This document shows positions 26,557-35,542 of a stretch of DNA of 64,000 nt, piece after piece. The stretch covers positions 248,001 to 312,000 of the forward strand of contig CAXBNF010000001.1 in NCBI GenBank assembly GCA_963977065.1. Direction: 5' to 3'. The stretch is from Planktosalinus sp963977065. GTDB lineage: Bacteria; Bacteroidota; Bacteroidia; Flavobacteriales; Flavobacteriaceae. The notes beneath the pieces were generated by a model that searched no databases, was not told the origin of the DNA, and was given only the letters and a program-made list of their open reading frames with translations. Numbering within the stretch: position 1 is the stretch's first letter; each line of letters opens with the position of its first letter. The translations under genes and the position numbers were made by a program.

Positions 26557-26587
26557 AGCCTCAATCTTTTGATTGAGGCTTTTTTTG
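26557..26587 (+). terminator. Terminator of tRNA-Leu
   Basis: AGCCTCAATC (26557-26566) pairs perfectly with GATTGAGGCT (26571-26580) around TTTT, followed by a T run to 26586. This is a textbook intrinsic terminator 4 nt after the tRNA. Confidence 0.9.
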
Positions 26588-26619
26588 TTTAAAAAATGAT
26601 TATTTAAAACAACATTTAC

Positions 26620-26627
26620 TAACTTTG
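26620..26627 (+). promoter_or_regulatory. Putative -7 element for the HupE/UreJ gene
   Basis: TAACTTTG matches TAnnTTTG, 27 nt before the chosen ATG at 26655, just after the tRNA terminator. A -33 TTTG at the right distance is not seen. Confidence 0.4.
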
Positions 26628-26654
26628 GTTCATTCAAGTTTATCCCCCAAAACA

Positions 26655-27236
26655 ATGACTGAATTCTGGTTTTACTTTAAAATGGGTCTTGACCACGTGA
26701 TCAACTGGTCTAATTATGCCCACATCTTATTTATCATTTTGCTTACAGTAGCCTATCAATTCAATGCCTGGAAGCGTTTGTTGCTGCTCATCACTTTATT
26801 TACATTGGGTCATTTGCTCGCTGTTTTAATGGTTTCTTATGGTGTTGTAAGAGTGAGCCTGGGTATGGTGGGATTCCTCATTGCAATGTTAATTATTTTT
26901 ACGGCACTCTTTAATGTTTTTACCGCCGGAAAAGAAAAACGACGTGAAAAGCTGGGGCTCTTGTTTGGACTTTCAATTTTTTTAGGACTTTTACGAGGGC
27001 TTGAATTTGCGCCAAAATTTCTAGAAGCTGTGGGTCAAAAAGGTAAAATTCTTCCATTATTGGAAGTTGCCTTGGGTGTTGAAGCAGGGCAAATTATCGT
27101 GGCTTTAATTGTTTTGATTATTGGTACGGTTGTTCAAACTATTTTCCGGTTTAATAAAAAAGACTGGGTGTTGGTGATTTCATCAATTATTTTAGGTCTG
27201 GCCATTCCATTGCTACTTAACAACTGGATTTTTTAA
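26655..27236 (+). CDS. HupE/UreJ family membrane protein
   Basis: This 193-aa protein from the ATG at 26655 starts with the family segment FKMGLDHVINW, which holds the conserved His-Asp, and has six predicted membrane helices including LLLLITLFTLGHLLAVLM (a conserved His in a helix). HupE/UreJ proteins are thought to move nickel or cobalt or to support hydrogenase or urease maturation, but no hydrogenase, urease or nickel gene is visible in this window. It stands alone after tRNA-Leu, 85 nt before the dCMP deaminase gene. Confidence 0.75.
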   Translation: MTEFWFYFKMGLDHVINWSNYAHILFIILLTVAYQFNAWKRLLLLITLFTLGHLLAVLMVSYGVVRVSLGMVGFLIAMLIIFTALFNVFTAGKEKRREKLGLLFGLSIFLGLLRGLEFAPKFLEAVGQKGKILPLLEVALGVEAGQIIVALIVLIIGTVVQTIFRFNKKDWVLVISSIILGLAIPLLLNNWIF

Positions 27237-27321
27237 ATCGTTCATTGCCCAATATTTAACGATTCATTCATATTTAATCCGTTGATAAAATTTTATCTTC
27301 GCAGCTTAGTTAGTATTCCAA

Positions 27322-27753
27322 ATGTCAAAAAAGAAACAACTCAAATATGACATCGCTTACATGCGAATGGCGGTGGAGTGGGCAAAACTTTCCCATTGCA
27401 AACGCAAACAAGTGGGTGCCCTCATTGTGAAAGACAAAATGATTATTTCAGACGGATATAATGGCACACCCTCTGGTTTTGAAAATTACTGTGAAGATGA
27501 TGAAGGATATACAAAGTGGTATGTACTTCACGCTGAAGCAAATGCTATTTTGAAGGTGGCCTCTTCAACGCAGTCGTGCAAAGGGGCAACACTCTACATC
27601 ACGATGTCACCTTGTAAAGAATGTAGCAAATTAATTCATCAGGCAGGGATTACTCGTTTAGTTTATCTTGAGGCCTACAAAGATAACTCTGGTGTGAGCT
27701 TTCTGGAAAAAGCCGGAGTTGATTTGGAACATTTAGAATCTGTAGAACCTTAA
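27322..27753 (+). CDS. dCMP deaminase (cytidine/deoxycytidylate deaminase family)
   Basis: Converts dCMP to dUMP, the substrate for thymidylate synthase. The 143-aa protein shows the zinc-dependent deaminase signature: His70-Ala-Glu72 (HAEAN), with Glu72 as proton shuttle, and PCKEC with Cys98 and Cys101. An extra Cys/His-containing N-terminal segment (SHCKRKQVGA) and GYNGTPSGFENYC match ComEB-like dCMP deaminases rather than tRNA-adenosine deaminases. The S41 protease follows 5 nt later. Confidence 0.88.
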   Translation: MSKKKQLKYDIAYMRMAVEWAKLSHCKRKQVGALIVKDKMIISDGYNGTPSGFENYCEDDEGYTKWYVLHAEANAILKVASSTQSCKGATLYITMSPCKECSKLIHQAGITRLVYLEAYKDNSGVSFLEKAGVDLEHLESVEP

Positions 27754-27758
27754 TTTTA

Positions 27759-29366
27759 ATGCAAAAATCTTTTAAATACATTCCTCTTTTAATAAGTGTT
27801 GCGATTGCAGCAGGAATTTTTATTGGTTCAAAACTCAATTTTGGAGACACCACCGAAAAGATTTTTGCAACAAATTCTAAAAAGGATAAATTAAACAGGC
27901 TCATCGACTACATTGATTTTGAATATGTTGACAGGATTAATACAGATAGTATTGTCGATGTAACAGTCAATAGCATTCTGAAAAATCTAGATCCACACTC
28001 GGTGTATATCCCTGTGAGCGATTATGAAGCTGTTGCAGATGATATGCGTGGTAAATTTGTGGGAATCGGTGTTAGCTTTTACATTTACAAGGACACTGTT
28101 TCAGTAATTTCAACCATTGATGATGGCCCAGCTGAAAAGTCTGGAATCAAAGCCGGCGATCGCATTTTGTTTGCTGATGATAAGCCACTTTTTGGGGAAT
28201 TTAGCAATAGAGATTCCATTGTCGCTTCATTAAGAGGGGAGTTAAATTCAAGGGTAAATCTCACTATTTTTCGCAATAGTGAAAAAAAGGAAATGAAGTT
28301 TAAGCTTACGCGAAAAGAAGTCCCCATTAAAAGTGTTGATGCCGGATTTAAAATCAATGAGGAGCTTGGGTATATCAAGGTAAACCGCTTTGCTGAAACA
28401 ACAAATGATGAATTTAGAGAATCACTTAAGGAACTTGTCAATCAAGGAATTTCAACACTTATATTAGACTTGCGGGACAATCCCGGCGGCTATGTATTTG
28501 CGGCAGAACGTATGCTTGACGAATTGTTACCAAAAGGGACCCTTCTTTTGAAAACTAAAAATAAAGCGGGTGTAGTTGAAAACACTGTGTCAAAAAGGAA
28601 TGGCCTTTTTGAAAATGGAAAAGTGTATGTACTCGTTAATGAAAACTCAGCTTCAGCCAGTGAAATTGTAGCCGGAGCGTTACAAGATAATGATCAGGGA
28701 ATCATCGTAGGCCGCAGAACCTATGGAAAAGGATTGGTTCAGAGAGAGATGGCATTGGGCGATGGCAGCGCAGTAAGATTAACCGTAGCGCGTTACTATA
28801 CTCCCACCGGTAGATCCATTCAACGGCCTTATGTGAATGGAGACCAAACGTACTTTAAAAACTATCAAGAACGCTATAATAATGGTGAACTCATAAGTGC
28901 AGACAGTATTGCGGTCAACGACTCCTTGCGCTATGTAACCCCCAAGGGGAAAGTTGTCTATGGAGGAGGAGGAATCTTACCCGATATTTTTGTAGCGAAA
29001 GACCTCACCGAAGAAGGTGAAATTATAAGTTATATTTCACAATCGGGATTACTTAACTACTTTGTTTTTGAACAACTCGATAAAAATCGAAATCTTTTCG
29101 AAACATTTACTCCTGAAGAATTTTTTGAAAACTATGAAGTGCCTGATGAATTATTGGACGAATTTATCTTTTACTCAAGACTCATAGAAACCAATTTTCA
29201 GCTTCATGGTTATGAGTCCCTTATGAAAACTCATCTTAAAGCAACCATAGCCCAACAACTCTTTGGAAGCGATTACTATGATAGAATCCTCATTCAAAAA
29301 GATGTAATGATCGATAAGGTCTTAGAATTAGAATACCCTGAAGAAGTCCAAAACGAAGATTATTAG
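27759..29366 (+). CDS. S41 family C-terminal processing protease with PDZ domain
   Basis: This 535-aa CtpA-like serine protease has an N-terminal membrane anchor or signal (residues 8-24), so it acts in the periplasm. A PDZ domain (about 95-180) contains GIGVSFYI and SGIKAGDRIL. The S41 catalytic region (about 200-380) contains LDLRDNPGG, NENSASASEI with the likely nucleophile Ser299, and TYGKGLVQ with Lys324, the expected 25-residue spacing of the Ser-Lys dyad. A C-terminal extension of about 150 residues follows. Co-transcribed with the deaminase gene. Confidence 0.9.
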   Translation: MQKSFKYIPLLISVAIAAGIFIGSKLNFGDTTEKIFATNSKKDKLNRLIDYIDFEYVDRINTDSIVDVTVNSILKNLDPHSVYIPVSDYEAVADDMRGKFVGIGVSFYIYKDTVSVISTIDDGPAEKSGIKAGDRILFADDKPLFGEFSNRDSIVASLRGELNSRVNLTIFRNSEKKEMKFKLTRKEVPIKSVDAGFKINEELGYIKVNRFAETTNDEFRESLKELVNQGISTLILDLRDNPGGYVFAAERMLDELLPKGTLLLKTKNKAGVVENTVSKRNGLFENGKVYVLVNENSASASEIVAGALQDNDQGIIVGRRTYGKGLVQREMALGDGSAVRLTVARYYTPTGRSIQRPYVNGDQTYFKNYQERYNNGELISADSIAVNDSLRYVTPKGKVVYGGGGILPDIFVAKDLTEEGEIISYISQSGLLNYFVFEQLDKNRNLFETFTPEEFFENYEVPDELLDEFIFYSRLIETNFQLHGYESLMKTHLKATIAQQLFGSDYYDRILIQKDVMIDKVLELEYPEEVQNEDY

Positions 29367-29426
29367 CCATCATTTCTTTTCGTTTGCAAGCTAAAAGATT
29401 TCTTGACAAAGACTCACTTAAGACAC

Positions 29427-31553
29427 TTATTGAGGTAGTTCATCAAAATCCATATTATAGAGAATAAATCCAAAAATATCGGTATGCAAATCAACTATTT
29501 TTGAAACAGGCATTCCGGCACCATGACCGGCTCCTACATCAATTCGAATTAACTTGGGAGCTTCTCCTGTTTCTTTTGACTGTAATTCTGCTGCATATTT
29601 AAATGAATGAGCAGGTACCACTCTGTCGTCATGATCTGCGGTTGTTATCATAACGGCAGGATAATTTTGCCCTTCTTTAACGTTATGTAAAGGGGAATAC
29701 CCCTTTAAGTACTGAAACATTTCTTCACTATCATTTGCGGTTCCATAATCATAAGCCCATCCGGCTCCGGCTGTGAAGGTGTGATAGCGCAACATATCCA
29801 TAACACCCACCTGAGGAATACCCACTTTGAATAAATCTGGACGTTGATTTACAACTGCTCCCACAAGGAGTCCACCGTTTGACCCACCTCTTACGGCAAG
29901 ATAGTCTGATGAGGTAAAGTTCCTATCTATCAAAAATTCGGCAGCTGCAATGAAGTCATCAAACACATTTTGCTTGTCCAGTTTTGTTCCTGCATCGTGC
30001 CATTTCCTTCCATATTCTCCACCACCTCTTATGTTGGGCACAGCATAAACACCACCCATTTCAAGCCACACGGCAGTTACTATTGAAAAACCGGGTCTCA
30101 TACTAATATTAAACCCACCATAACCATATAAAATTGTTGGATTTTTTCCATTGAGGTCCAATCCTTTTTTGTGAGTGATAATCATAGGGATTTTAGTGCC
30201 ATCTTTTGAAGTATAAAAAACCTGATTTGACTCAAACTCATCAGCATCAAAATCAATTTCTGGTTTCCAGTAAACTTCAGAAGTACCGGTTTCCACATCA
30301 TAAGTATAAATACTTCCGGGGGTATTGTAATTTGAAAAGGAATAATACATGGTTTCAGCATCTTTTTTTCCGCCAAAACCACTTGCAGTTCCCACACCTG
30401 GCAATTCAACTGTGCGAATTAAGTTTCCGTCAAAGTCATATTGTAAAACTTTTGAAACGGCATCAACCATATATCGGGCAAATAGATATCCGCTACCTGT
30501 TGAGGGACTTAACACATTTTCGGTTTCAGGAATGAACTCTTCCCAGTTATCTGAAAGTGGGTTGGATGCATCAACGGTCACTATTTTTTCATTAGGGGCA
30601 TTTAAATTGGTTTGTATAAAAAGTTTAGAACCATCATTATCCAGAACTGAAGTTGAGTTTTCAAAACCAGTAATAACAGGAACAATTTTATTGTCTCCTT
30701 TTTCTAGATCCATTAGATAAAGCTCGTTCCCACTGGTAGAGACTGATCTTGAAATATAAAGAAAACGGCCATCCTCAGATACGTCTCCCCAGATATATCT
30801 CGCTTTTTGGCTGTCAATTTCTCCAAAAATAACTTGATCCTCACTTTGTTTTGTGCCTAGTTTGTGGTAAAAAAGTCTGTGCTGGTCTGTCATGGCAGAA
30901 AGTTGACTCCCTTTGGGTTTTTCGTAAGTAGAGTAATAAAACCCTTCTTCACCTTTCCACGCAATTCCTGTGAATTTTAAATCAACAAGCGTATCACCAA
31001 TTTGTTCTTTGGTTTCAGCATCAATTACAATCACTTTTCTCCAGTCACTTCCACCCTCAGAGATGGAATACGCAGCAAGTTTACCGCTTTTTGAAAACTG
31101 TAAAGCATCAAGAGATGTGGTTCCGTCTTCAGAAAAGGAATTTGGATCTAAAAAGACTTCTTCATTGCCATCTTTTTGGCGATAAACAACATAATGATCT
31201 TGCAGACCGTCATTTTTGTAATAATAGGTGTAGTCACCTTCAATAAATGGCGCGCTCACCTTTTCATAATTCCAAAGCTCGGTAAGGCGGTTATTGATTT
31301 CGTTTCTAAAAGGAATCTTGTCTAAAAATCCAAAAGTAACTTCGTTTTGGGCTTTTACCCAGGCAGCAGTTTCATCAGACAAGTCGTCTTCCAGCCATCT
31401 GTAGGGGTCAGTAACTTCTGTTCCAAAATAGGTATCAACAGTATCAACTTTTTTCGTTTCAGGGTATTCTAAAGTCATAGCAGTTCTCTTGCTTTCTTCT
31501 TTGCAACCCATAAATAGAGCCAAAGAAAAAACAACTAAAAAAATATTTTTCAT
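29427..31553 (-). CDS. Prolyl oligopeptidase, S9A family lipoprotein
   Basis: Cleaves short peptides after proline. The protein is 708 aa from the ATG at 31551-31553, which creates a lipoprotein signal (ALFMGCKEE), so it is probably anchored in the cell envelope. The N-terminal seven-bladed propeller (about 70-430) begins with TDPYRWLEDD. The alpha/beta-hydrolase domain (about 440-700) shows RGGSNGGLL with the nucleophile Ser, DHDDRVVP with the Asp, and GAGHGAG with the His. It is monocistronic, with a minus-strand TAAGTTTG upstream at 31575-31582. Confidence 0.92.
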   Translation of the reverse strand: MKNIFLVVFSLALFMGCKEESKRTAMTLEYPETKKVDTVDTYFGTEVTDPYRWLEDDLSDETAAWVKAQNEVTFGFLDKIPFRNEINNRLTELWNYEKVSAPFIEGDYTYYYKNDGLQDHYVVYRQKDGNEEVFLDPNSFSEDGTTSLDALQFSKSGKLAAYSISEGGSDWRKVIVIDAETKEQIGDTLVDLKFTGIAWKGEEGFYYSTYEKPKGSQLSAMTDQHRLFYHKLGTKQSEDQVIFGEIDSQKARYIWGDVSEDGRFLYISRSVSTSGNELYLMDLEKGDNKIVPVITGFENSTSVLDNDGSKLFIQTNLNAPNEKIVTVDASNPLSDNWEEFIPETENVLSPSTGSGYLFARYMVDAVSKVLQYDFDGNLIRTVELPGVGTASGFGGKKDAETMYYSFSNYNTPGSIYTYDVETGTSEVYWKPEIDFDADEFESNQVFYTSKDGTKIPMIITHKKGLDLNGKNPTILYGYGGFNISMRPGFSIVTAVWLEMGGVYAVPNIRGGGEYGRKWHDAGTKLDKQNVFDDFIAAAEFLIDRNFTSSDYLAVRGGSNGGLLVGAVVNQRPDLFKVGIPQVGVMDMLRYHTFTAGAGWAYDYGTANDSEEMFQYLKGYSPLHNVKEGQNYPAVMITTADHDDRVVPAHSFKYAAELQSKETGEAPKLIRIDVGAGHGAGMPVSKIVDLHTDIFGFILYNMDFDELPQ

Positions 31554-31574
31554 GTTTGAAGGTTTAAATAAGTA

Positions 31575-31582
31575 CAAACTTA
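31575..31582 (-). promoter_or_regulatory. Putative -7 element for the prolyl oligopeptidase gene
   Basis: CAAACTTA (plus) is TAAGTTTG on the minus strand, matching TAnnTTTG and lying 21 nt before the chosen lipoprotein start, which supports that start. Confidence 0.35.
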
Positions 31583-31601
31583 CTAAAATGTAGAATAAGT
31601 A

Positions 31602-31976
31602 TTAATGAAAGAGGGGTTTATATTTTGGCCAAAGTTTATAAATCAAAATAAAGTTTATCACGGCGACCATAGCAGCTATTCCAATACTTGGAATATCCAA
31701 AAACAAATGATAAAGCAATACATTTACTGAAATGGGAATCAAAGCTAAAACCGCAAAAGCCACCCACTTATTTATCAGGAGAAGTAAACCAATGACAATT
31801 TCAATCACCCCAAGTACCGGAAGAATATAGCCGGTTGCTTTGAGAGAACCCATAAATTGGGAAGCATCCTCAGGAATTGCCGGTGCCGGAATAAAATTTA
31901 AAAACTTATTAAGCCCAATTAAAATCAAAATAACTGCCAATAAAAACCGAATGATTTTAGTAAAAGTAGAATTCAT
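31602..31976 (-). CDS. DoxX family membrane protein
   Basis: This 124-aa protein with four membrane helices fits DoxX: an N-terminal helix with RFLLAVILILIGLNKF, PAIPEDASQFMGSLKATGYILPVLG, a second pair of helices, and a C-terminal helix. DoxX-like proteins are often linked to respiration or redox stress, but most Bacteroidota members are uncharacterised. It is flanked by the peptidase (31553) and asd (32065) without close coupling. Confidence 0.75.
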   Translation of the reverse strand: MNSTFTKIIRFLLAVILILIGLNKFLNFIPAPAIPEDASQFMGSLKATGYILPVLGVIEIVIGLLLLINKWVAFAVLALIPISVNVLLYHLFLDIPSIGIAAMVAVINFILIYKLWPKYKPLFH

Positions 31977-32064
31977 AAGAGGAAGGTTTTGGTTAGTTTT
32001 GTACTCGAAAGATAAAAAATTCCTGCTAGATTACAAACTACAATTTCTTACAAAAACCTAATTC

Positions 32065-33054
32065 TCAGACAAGTTGGGCTTTTAAAAGATATTCAGCTAT
32101 CTGAACGGCATTTGTCGCAGCCCCTTTTCTTAAATTATCGCTCACAATCCAAAGATTTAAAGAGTTTTCCTTAGAGTAATCACGGCGAATTCTACCTACA
32201 AAAACATCATCTTTTCCTTTGGCGTAAATGGGCATAGGGTAAGTATTTGTGTCTGTATTGTCCTGAACAGTTATTCCCGGAGTGTTATGCAATATAGTTC
32301 TTATTTGATTTACATCAAATTCTTCTTTAAACTCAATATTGACAGATTCACTATGCCCTCCCACAACAGGAATGCGAATGGCAGTTGCAGTGACAGCAAT
32401 CGTTCTGTCGTTAAGTATTTTTTGAGTTTCTCTTACAAGTTTCATCTCTTCCTTTGTATAGCCATTTTCTTCAAAAATATCACACTGTGGAATGGCATTT
32501 TGATGAATGGGATAAGGATATGCCATTTCGCCTTTTTCACCCTTCATTTCATTTTCCAGTTGTTGAACAGCTTTTACACCGGTGCCGGTTATAGATTGAT
32601 ACGTTGACACAACAACACGTTTTACACCATATTTTTTGTGGAGCGGGTTTAAGACGAGCACCATTTGAATGGTGGAACAATTTGGGTTAGCAATTATTTT
32701 ATCTTCCTTAGTTAATTGAGAAGCATTGATTTCAGGAACCACCAGTTTTTTTGAAGGATCCATTCTCCATGCAGAGGAGTTGTCAATCACAGTGGTTCCT
32801 GCTGCTGCAAATTTTGGCGCCCATTCTTTTGAAGTTTCGCCACCTGCAGAAAACAGCGCGATATCCGGTTTTGCATTTAAGGCAGATTGCAAACCAATAA
32901 CGGTATGTTCTTTTTCCTTGAAAGTTAACTTTTTACCCACAGAACGTTCAGACGCGACAAGCATCAATTCTGTAATGGGAAAATTTCGCGCTTCAAGTAC
33001 CTGAAGCATAACCTCGCCTACCATCCCGGTGGCTCCTACAACTGCTATTTTCAT
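32065..33054 (-). CDS. asd: Aspartate-semialdehyde dehydrogenase
   Basis: Reduces aspartyl phosphate to aspartate semialdehyde, the step after LysC. The protein is 329 aa from the ATG at 33052-33054 (MKIAVVGATGMVG, NADP-binding). The catalytic Cys126 sits in NPNCSTIQM, with Gln153 in TYQSITG and His234 in VGGHSES. A longer frame with 10 more residues would start inside a palindrome (33061-33078) and is rejected. The leader carries that palindrome 6 nt upstream of the ATG and a TAACTTTG element at 33137-33144. Confidence 0.94.
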   Translation of the reverse strand: MKIAVVGATGMVGEVMLQVLEARNFPITELMLVASERSVGKKLTFKEKEHTVIGLQSALNAKPDIALFSAGGETSKEWAPKFAAAGTTVIDNSSAWRMDPSKKLVVPEINASQLTKEDKIIANPNCSTIQMVLVLNPLHKKYGVKRVVVSTYQSITGTGVKAVQQLENEMKGEKGEMAYPYPIHQNAIPQCDIFEENGYTKEEMKLVRETQKILNDRTIAVTATAIRIPVVGGHSESVNIEFKEEFDVNQIRTILHNTPGITVQDNTDTNTYPMPIYAKGKDDVFVGRIRRDYSKENSLNLWIVSDNLRKGAATNAVQIAEYLLKAQLV

Positions 33055-33060
33055 ACCAAC

Positions 33061-33078
33061 CACCCGCGTAGGCGGGTG
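33061..33078. repeat. Short GC-rich palindrome in the asd leader
   Basis: CACCCGC (33061-33067) and GCGGGTG (33072-33078) form a perfect 7-bp stem with loop GTAG. It is conspicuously GC-rich in this AT-rich genome and ends 6 nt before the asd start codon. It may be a dispersed REP-like element or a translational control hairpin. Confidence 0.5.
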
Positions 33079-33136
33079 TCTCATTAATTAAACTCCAATT
33101 TTTTTTATAAATGCCCTACTTTCTCAATAGGTGGCA

Positions 33137-33144
33137 CAAAGTTA
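33137..33144 (-). promoter_or_regulatory. Putative -7 element for asd
   Basis: CAAAGTTA (plus) is TAACTTTG on the minus strand, about 82 nt before the asd ATG, giving a leader that includes the GC-rich palindrome. Confidence 0.35.
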
Positions 33145-33177
33145 AAAAGAACCCATCTTAAAAAGGTTAAAAATGGG

Positions 33178-33210
33178 ATAAAAAAACCACCCATTTTTGG
33201 TGAGTGGCTT
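33178..33210 (-). terminator. Terminator of mscL
   Basis: On the minus strand CCACTC (33202-33207) pairs with GGGTGG (33187-33192), followed by a run of T (33181-33186 on the plus strand are A). It lies about 30 nt after the mscL stop. Confidence 0.65.
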
Positions 33211-33236
33211 TAAGTTAGAATATATAGTGAGCGGTA

Positions 33237-33644
33237 TTATTTCTTCAACAAATCTCTTATCTCTGCTAAAAGCTCTTCTTGGGTGGGTCCCGCAGGTGCA
33301 GCAGGGGCTTCTTCTTTTGGTTTTTTGGTTTTGTTGTATGCTTTTACAATCATAAATAATACAAATCCAACAATTACTAAATTGATAAGCGCATTGATCC
33401 AGGCACCATATCGAATAGCATTTTCCGGTTTTTCAACTGAGCCATCAGCAAGAACAACTGCCTCTGATAACACAACTTTTAAATCGGCAAAATCCATGCC
33501 GCCGGCAAAGTGACCTACGATGGGCATCATAATGTCTGAGACAAATCCATTGACAACAAGCCCAACGGCACCGGCTAGAATAACCGCAACAGCAAGGTCA
33601 ATCACGTTGCCGGTCATAATAAAGTTTTTAAATTCTTTGAACAT
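33237..33644 (-). CDS. mscL: Large-conductance mechanosensitive channel
   Basis: This 135-aa inner-membrane channel opens under osmotic downshock. The first helix includes IDLAVAVILAGAVGLVVNGFVSDIMMPIVG (conserved pore-lining Gly/Ala pattern, residues about 15-45). The second helix covers about 85-107 and ends in the basic KAYNKTKKPKEE. A cytoplasmic helix at the C-terminus contains TQEELLAEIRDLLKK. It is monocistronic with its own terminator. Confidence 0.95.
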   Translation of the reverse strand: MFKEFKNFIMTGNVIDLAVAVILAGAVGLVVNGFVSDIMMPIVGHFAGGMDFADLKVVLSEAVVLADGSVEKPENAIRYGAWINALINLVIVGFVLFMIVKAYNKTKKPKEEAPAAPAGPTQEELLAEIRDLLKK

Positions 33645-33692
33645 TTTAATAGGGTTTTATAGTTTGATAGTATCGAATATAGTAATTTTTAT

Positions 33693-34799
33693 TTAGTCAA
33701 TCACAATTCTTTTTACACGTTGTGAAATGGCTGTAATGACTTCATAAGAAATGGAGTTTATGGTTTCAGCAAATTCTTCTGCAGTGGTAGTTTTTCCAAA
33801 AACCAGCACTTCGTCTCCTTCATTGCAATCAATTCCGGTGATATCAACCATCAGCATGTCCATACAAATATTGCCAATCATTGGCGCTTTATTTCCATTT
33901 ATAGTAACAAATCCTTTTCCTTTTCCATAACCGCGATGAATCCCATCTGCATGGCCAAGAGGTAGCGTGGCGGTCACTTTATTTTTTGAGGCAATAAACC
34001 CAAAATTATAACCCACACTTTCCCCTTTTTTAATGTGATGAATTTGTGAAATAATTGTCTTTAAAGTGGCAACAGGTTCTAAATTTTTATTTTCCAGGGC
34101 ATCATTTCCAAAACCATAAAGGCCAATGCCGCTGCGCACCATATCAAATTGTGCTTCAGGAAAATTGAGTATGCCCGAAGTATTAAGTGTATGCCTTAGA
34201 GGCACATAACCTATAGCTTCCATTAGTTCTTCGGAAGCTTTTTTAAACAAACTGATTTGCCTTTCGGCGAAAGCCTTATTTGAAACATCCTCACTGGCCG
34301 CCAAATGTGAAAAAATAGATTTCACTTTTACAGCAGTTGTTTTTTTTAATTGTTCGGGGATTGACTTGAGCTCTTCAGGAGTAAAACCTATTCGGTTCAT
34401 GCCTGTATTAATCTTTATGTGGATGGGATAGTCTTGAAGCTTTAAACTTTCGGCAAAAGCGATAAAACGCTGCAACATTAAAGGAGAATAAATCCCCGGC
34501 TCCAGACAACGCGCTACAATCTTGTCAAAATTTACAGTTTGAGGGTGTAAAACCAGAATGGGTAAATTGATACCAGCGTCTCTTAAAACAACACCTTCTG
34601 AAGCATATGCCACAGCGAGATAATCTGCTTTTAATTCTTGCAGTTTTTGAGCAATGACCTCACTATCACTTCCATAAGCAAAAGCTTTCACGACTCCCAT
34701 AAATTGAACCCCAGGCTGTAACTTTGATTTGAGGTAATTAAAGTTTTCAGTCAATGCTTTCAGGTTGATTTCCAGGGTGGTTTCAGTGGCTATGGGCAT
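33693..34799 (-). CDS. alr: Alanine racemase
   Basis: Interconverts L- and D-alanine for peptidoglycan, with PLP as cofactor. In the 368-aa protein the PLP-binding lysine is K38 in VVKAFAYGSD (the usual VKANAYGHG is altered to AFAYGSD). HIKINTGMNRIGF, RSGIGLYGF and SVGYNFGF, with the second catalytic tyrosine, follow, and then the C-terminal beta domain. It sits 3 nt after tdk on the same strand. No second MurF-type domain is fused, unlike some Bacteroidota enzymes. Confidence 0.93.
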   Translation of the reverse strand: MPIATETTLEINLKALTENFNYLKSKLQPGVQFMGVVKAFAYGSDSEVIAQKLQELKADYLAVAYASEGVVLRDAGINLPILVLHPQTVNFDKIVARCLEPGIYSPLMLQRFIAFAESLKLQDYPIHIKINTGMNRIGFTPEELKSIPEQLKKTTAVKVKSIFSHLAASEDVSNKAFAERQISLFKKASEELMEAIGYVPLRHTLNTSGILNFPEAQFDMVRSGIGLYGFGNDALENKNLEPVATLKTIISQIHHIKKGESVGYNFGFIASKNKVTATLPLGHADGIHRGYGKGKGFVTINGNKAPMIGNICMDMLMVDITGIDCNEGDEVLVFGKTTTAEEFAETINSISYEVITAISQRVKRIVID

Positions 34800-34802
34800 A
34801 CA

Positions 34803-35441
34803 TCAAGAGGACTTTTTTGAAGGGATGATTTCCGGGTCGTTTACTTTAAGCTTTTTTACTTTTTCGTTTAGCATTGCCTTATAATATGCAGCCCTGCTTA
34901 GTGGTTCATATTCATCAGTTTCTCCAAGCATCACCAGATTGTCATTTTTTGTTTTTCGGAAACTGTATTGAGCTAGATTACCTGTTCGTGTGCATACTGC
35001 GTGAACTTTTGTGACATATTCTGCCGTAGCCATCAATGCCGGCATGGGTCCAAAAGGATTGCCTTTAAAGTCCATATCGAGACCCGCAACGATAACACGC
35101 ACACCACGGTTTGCCAAATCGTTGCAAACCTTTATAATTTCATCATCAAAAAACTGAGCTTCATCGATTCCTACTACATCACAATTATCGGCAAGAATGG
35201 GAATATTTGCCGCTGCCGGAACCGGTGTGGAGCGAATCTCATTACTGTCATGAGAAACGACCATTTCATCATCATACCGCACATCAAGAGCGGGTTTGAA
35301 AATCTCAACGCGCTGTTTTGCAAACTGGGCGCGCTTGAGCCTGCGAATCAGCTCTTCGGTCTTGCCGGAAAACATAGAACCGCAGATGACTTCTATCCAG
35401 CCAAATTGCTCTTTGTGATTTACTGTATTTTCGAGAAACAT
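34803..35441 (-). CDS. tdk: Thymidine kinase
   Basis: Salvages thymidine to dTMP. The 212-aa type II enzyme has the P-loop GSMFSGKTEELIRR (about 21-34), GIDEAQFFDD as the Walker B/lasso region, and the C-terminal TRTGN and AAYYKA segments. Two of the four zinc-site cysteines seen in many members are not obvious here; VHAVCTRTG keeps one. It is directly followed by alr, and divergent from the coiled-coil gene at 35543. Confidence 0.93.
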   Translation of the reverse strand: MFLENTVNHKEQFGWIEVICGSMFSGKTEELIRRLKRAQFAKQRVEIFKPALDVRYDDEMVVSHDSNEIRSTPVPAAANIPILADNCDVVGIDEAQFFDDEIIKVCNDLANRGVRVIVAGLDMDFKGNPFGPMPALMATAEYVTKVHAVCTRTGNLAQYSFRKTKNDNLVMLGETDEYEPLSRAAYYKAMLNEKVKKLKVNDPEIIPSKKSS

Positions 35442-35542
35442 TTTGTATTTTTCAATGCGAAAACTAATATGAAAACCGTTATATTACGGAAACGTAAATT
35501 TATAAAAAACAAAACGCGCTATCGAAATAAAATAAAAAAGTT

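Noticed and set aside
26398..26655. An 85-aa minus-strand frame
   Set aside because: It runs straight over the tRNA-Leu gene and its terminator and has no family features.
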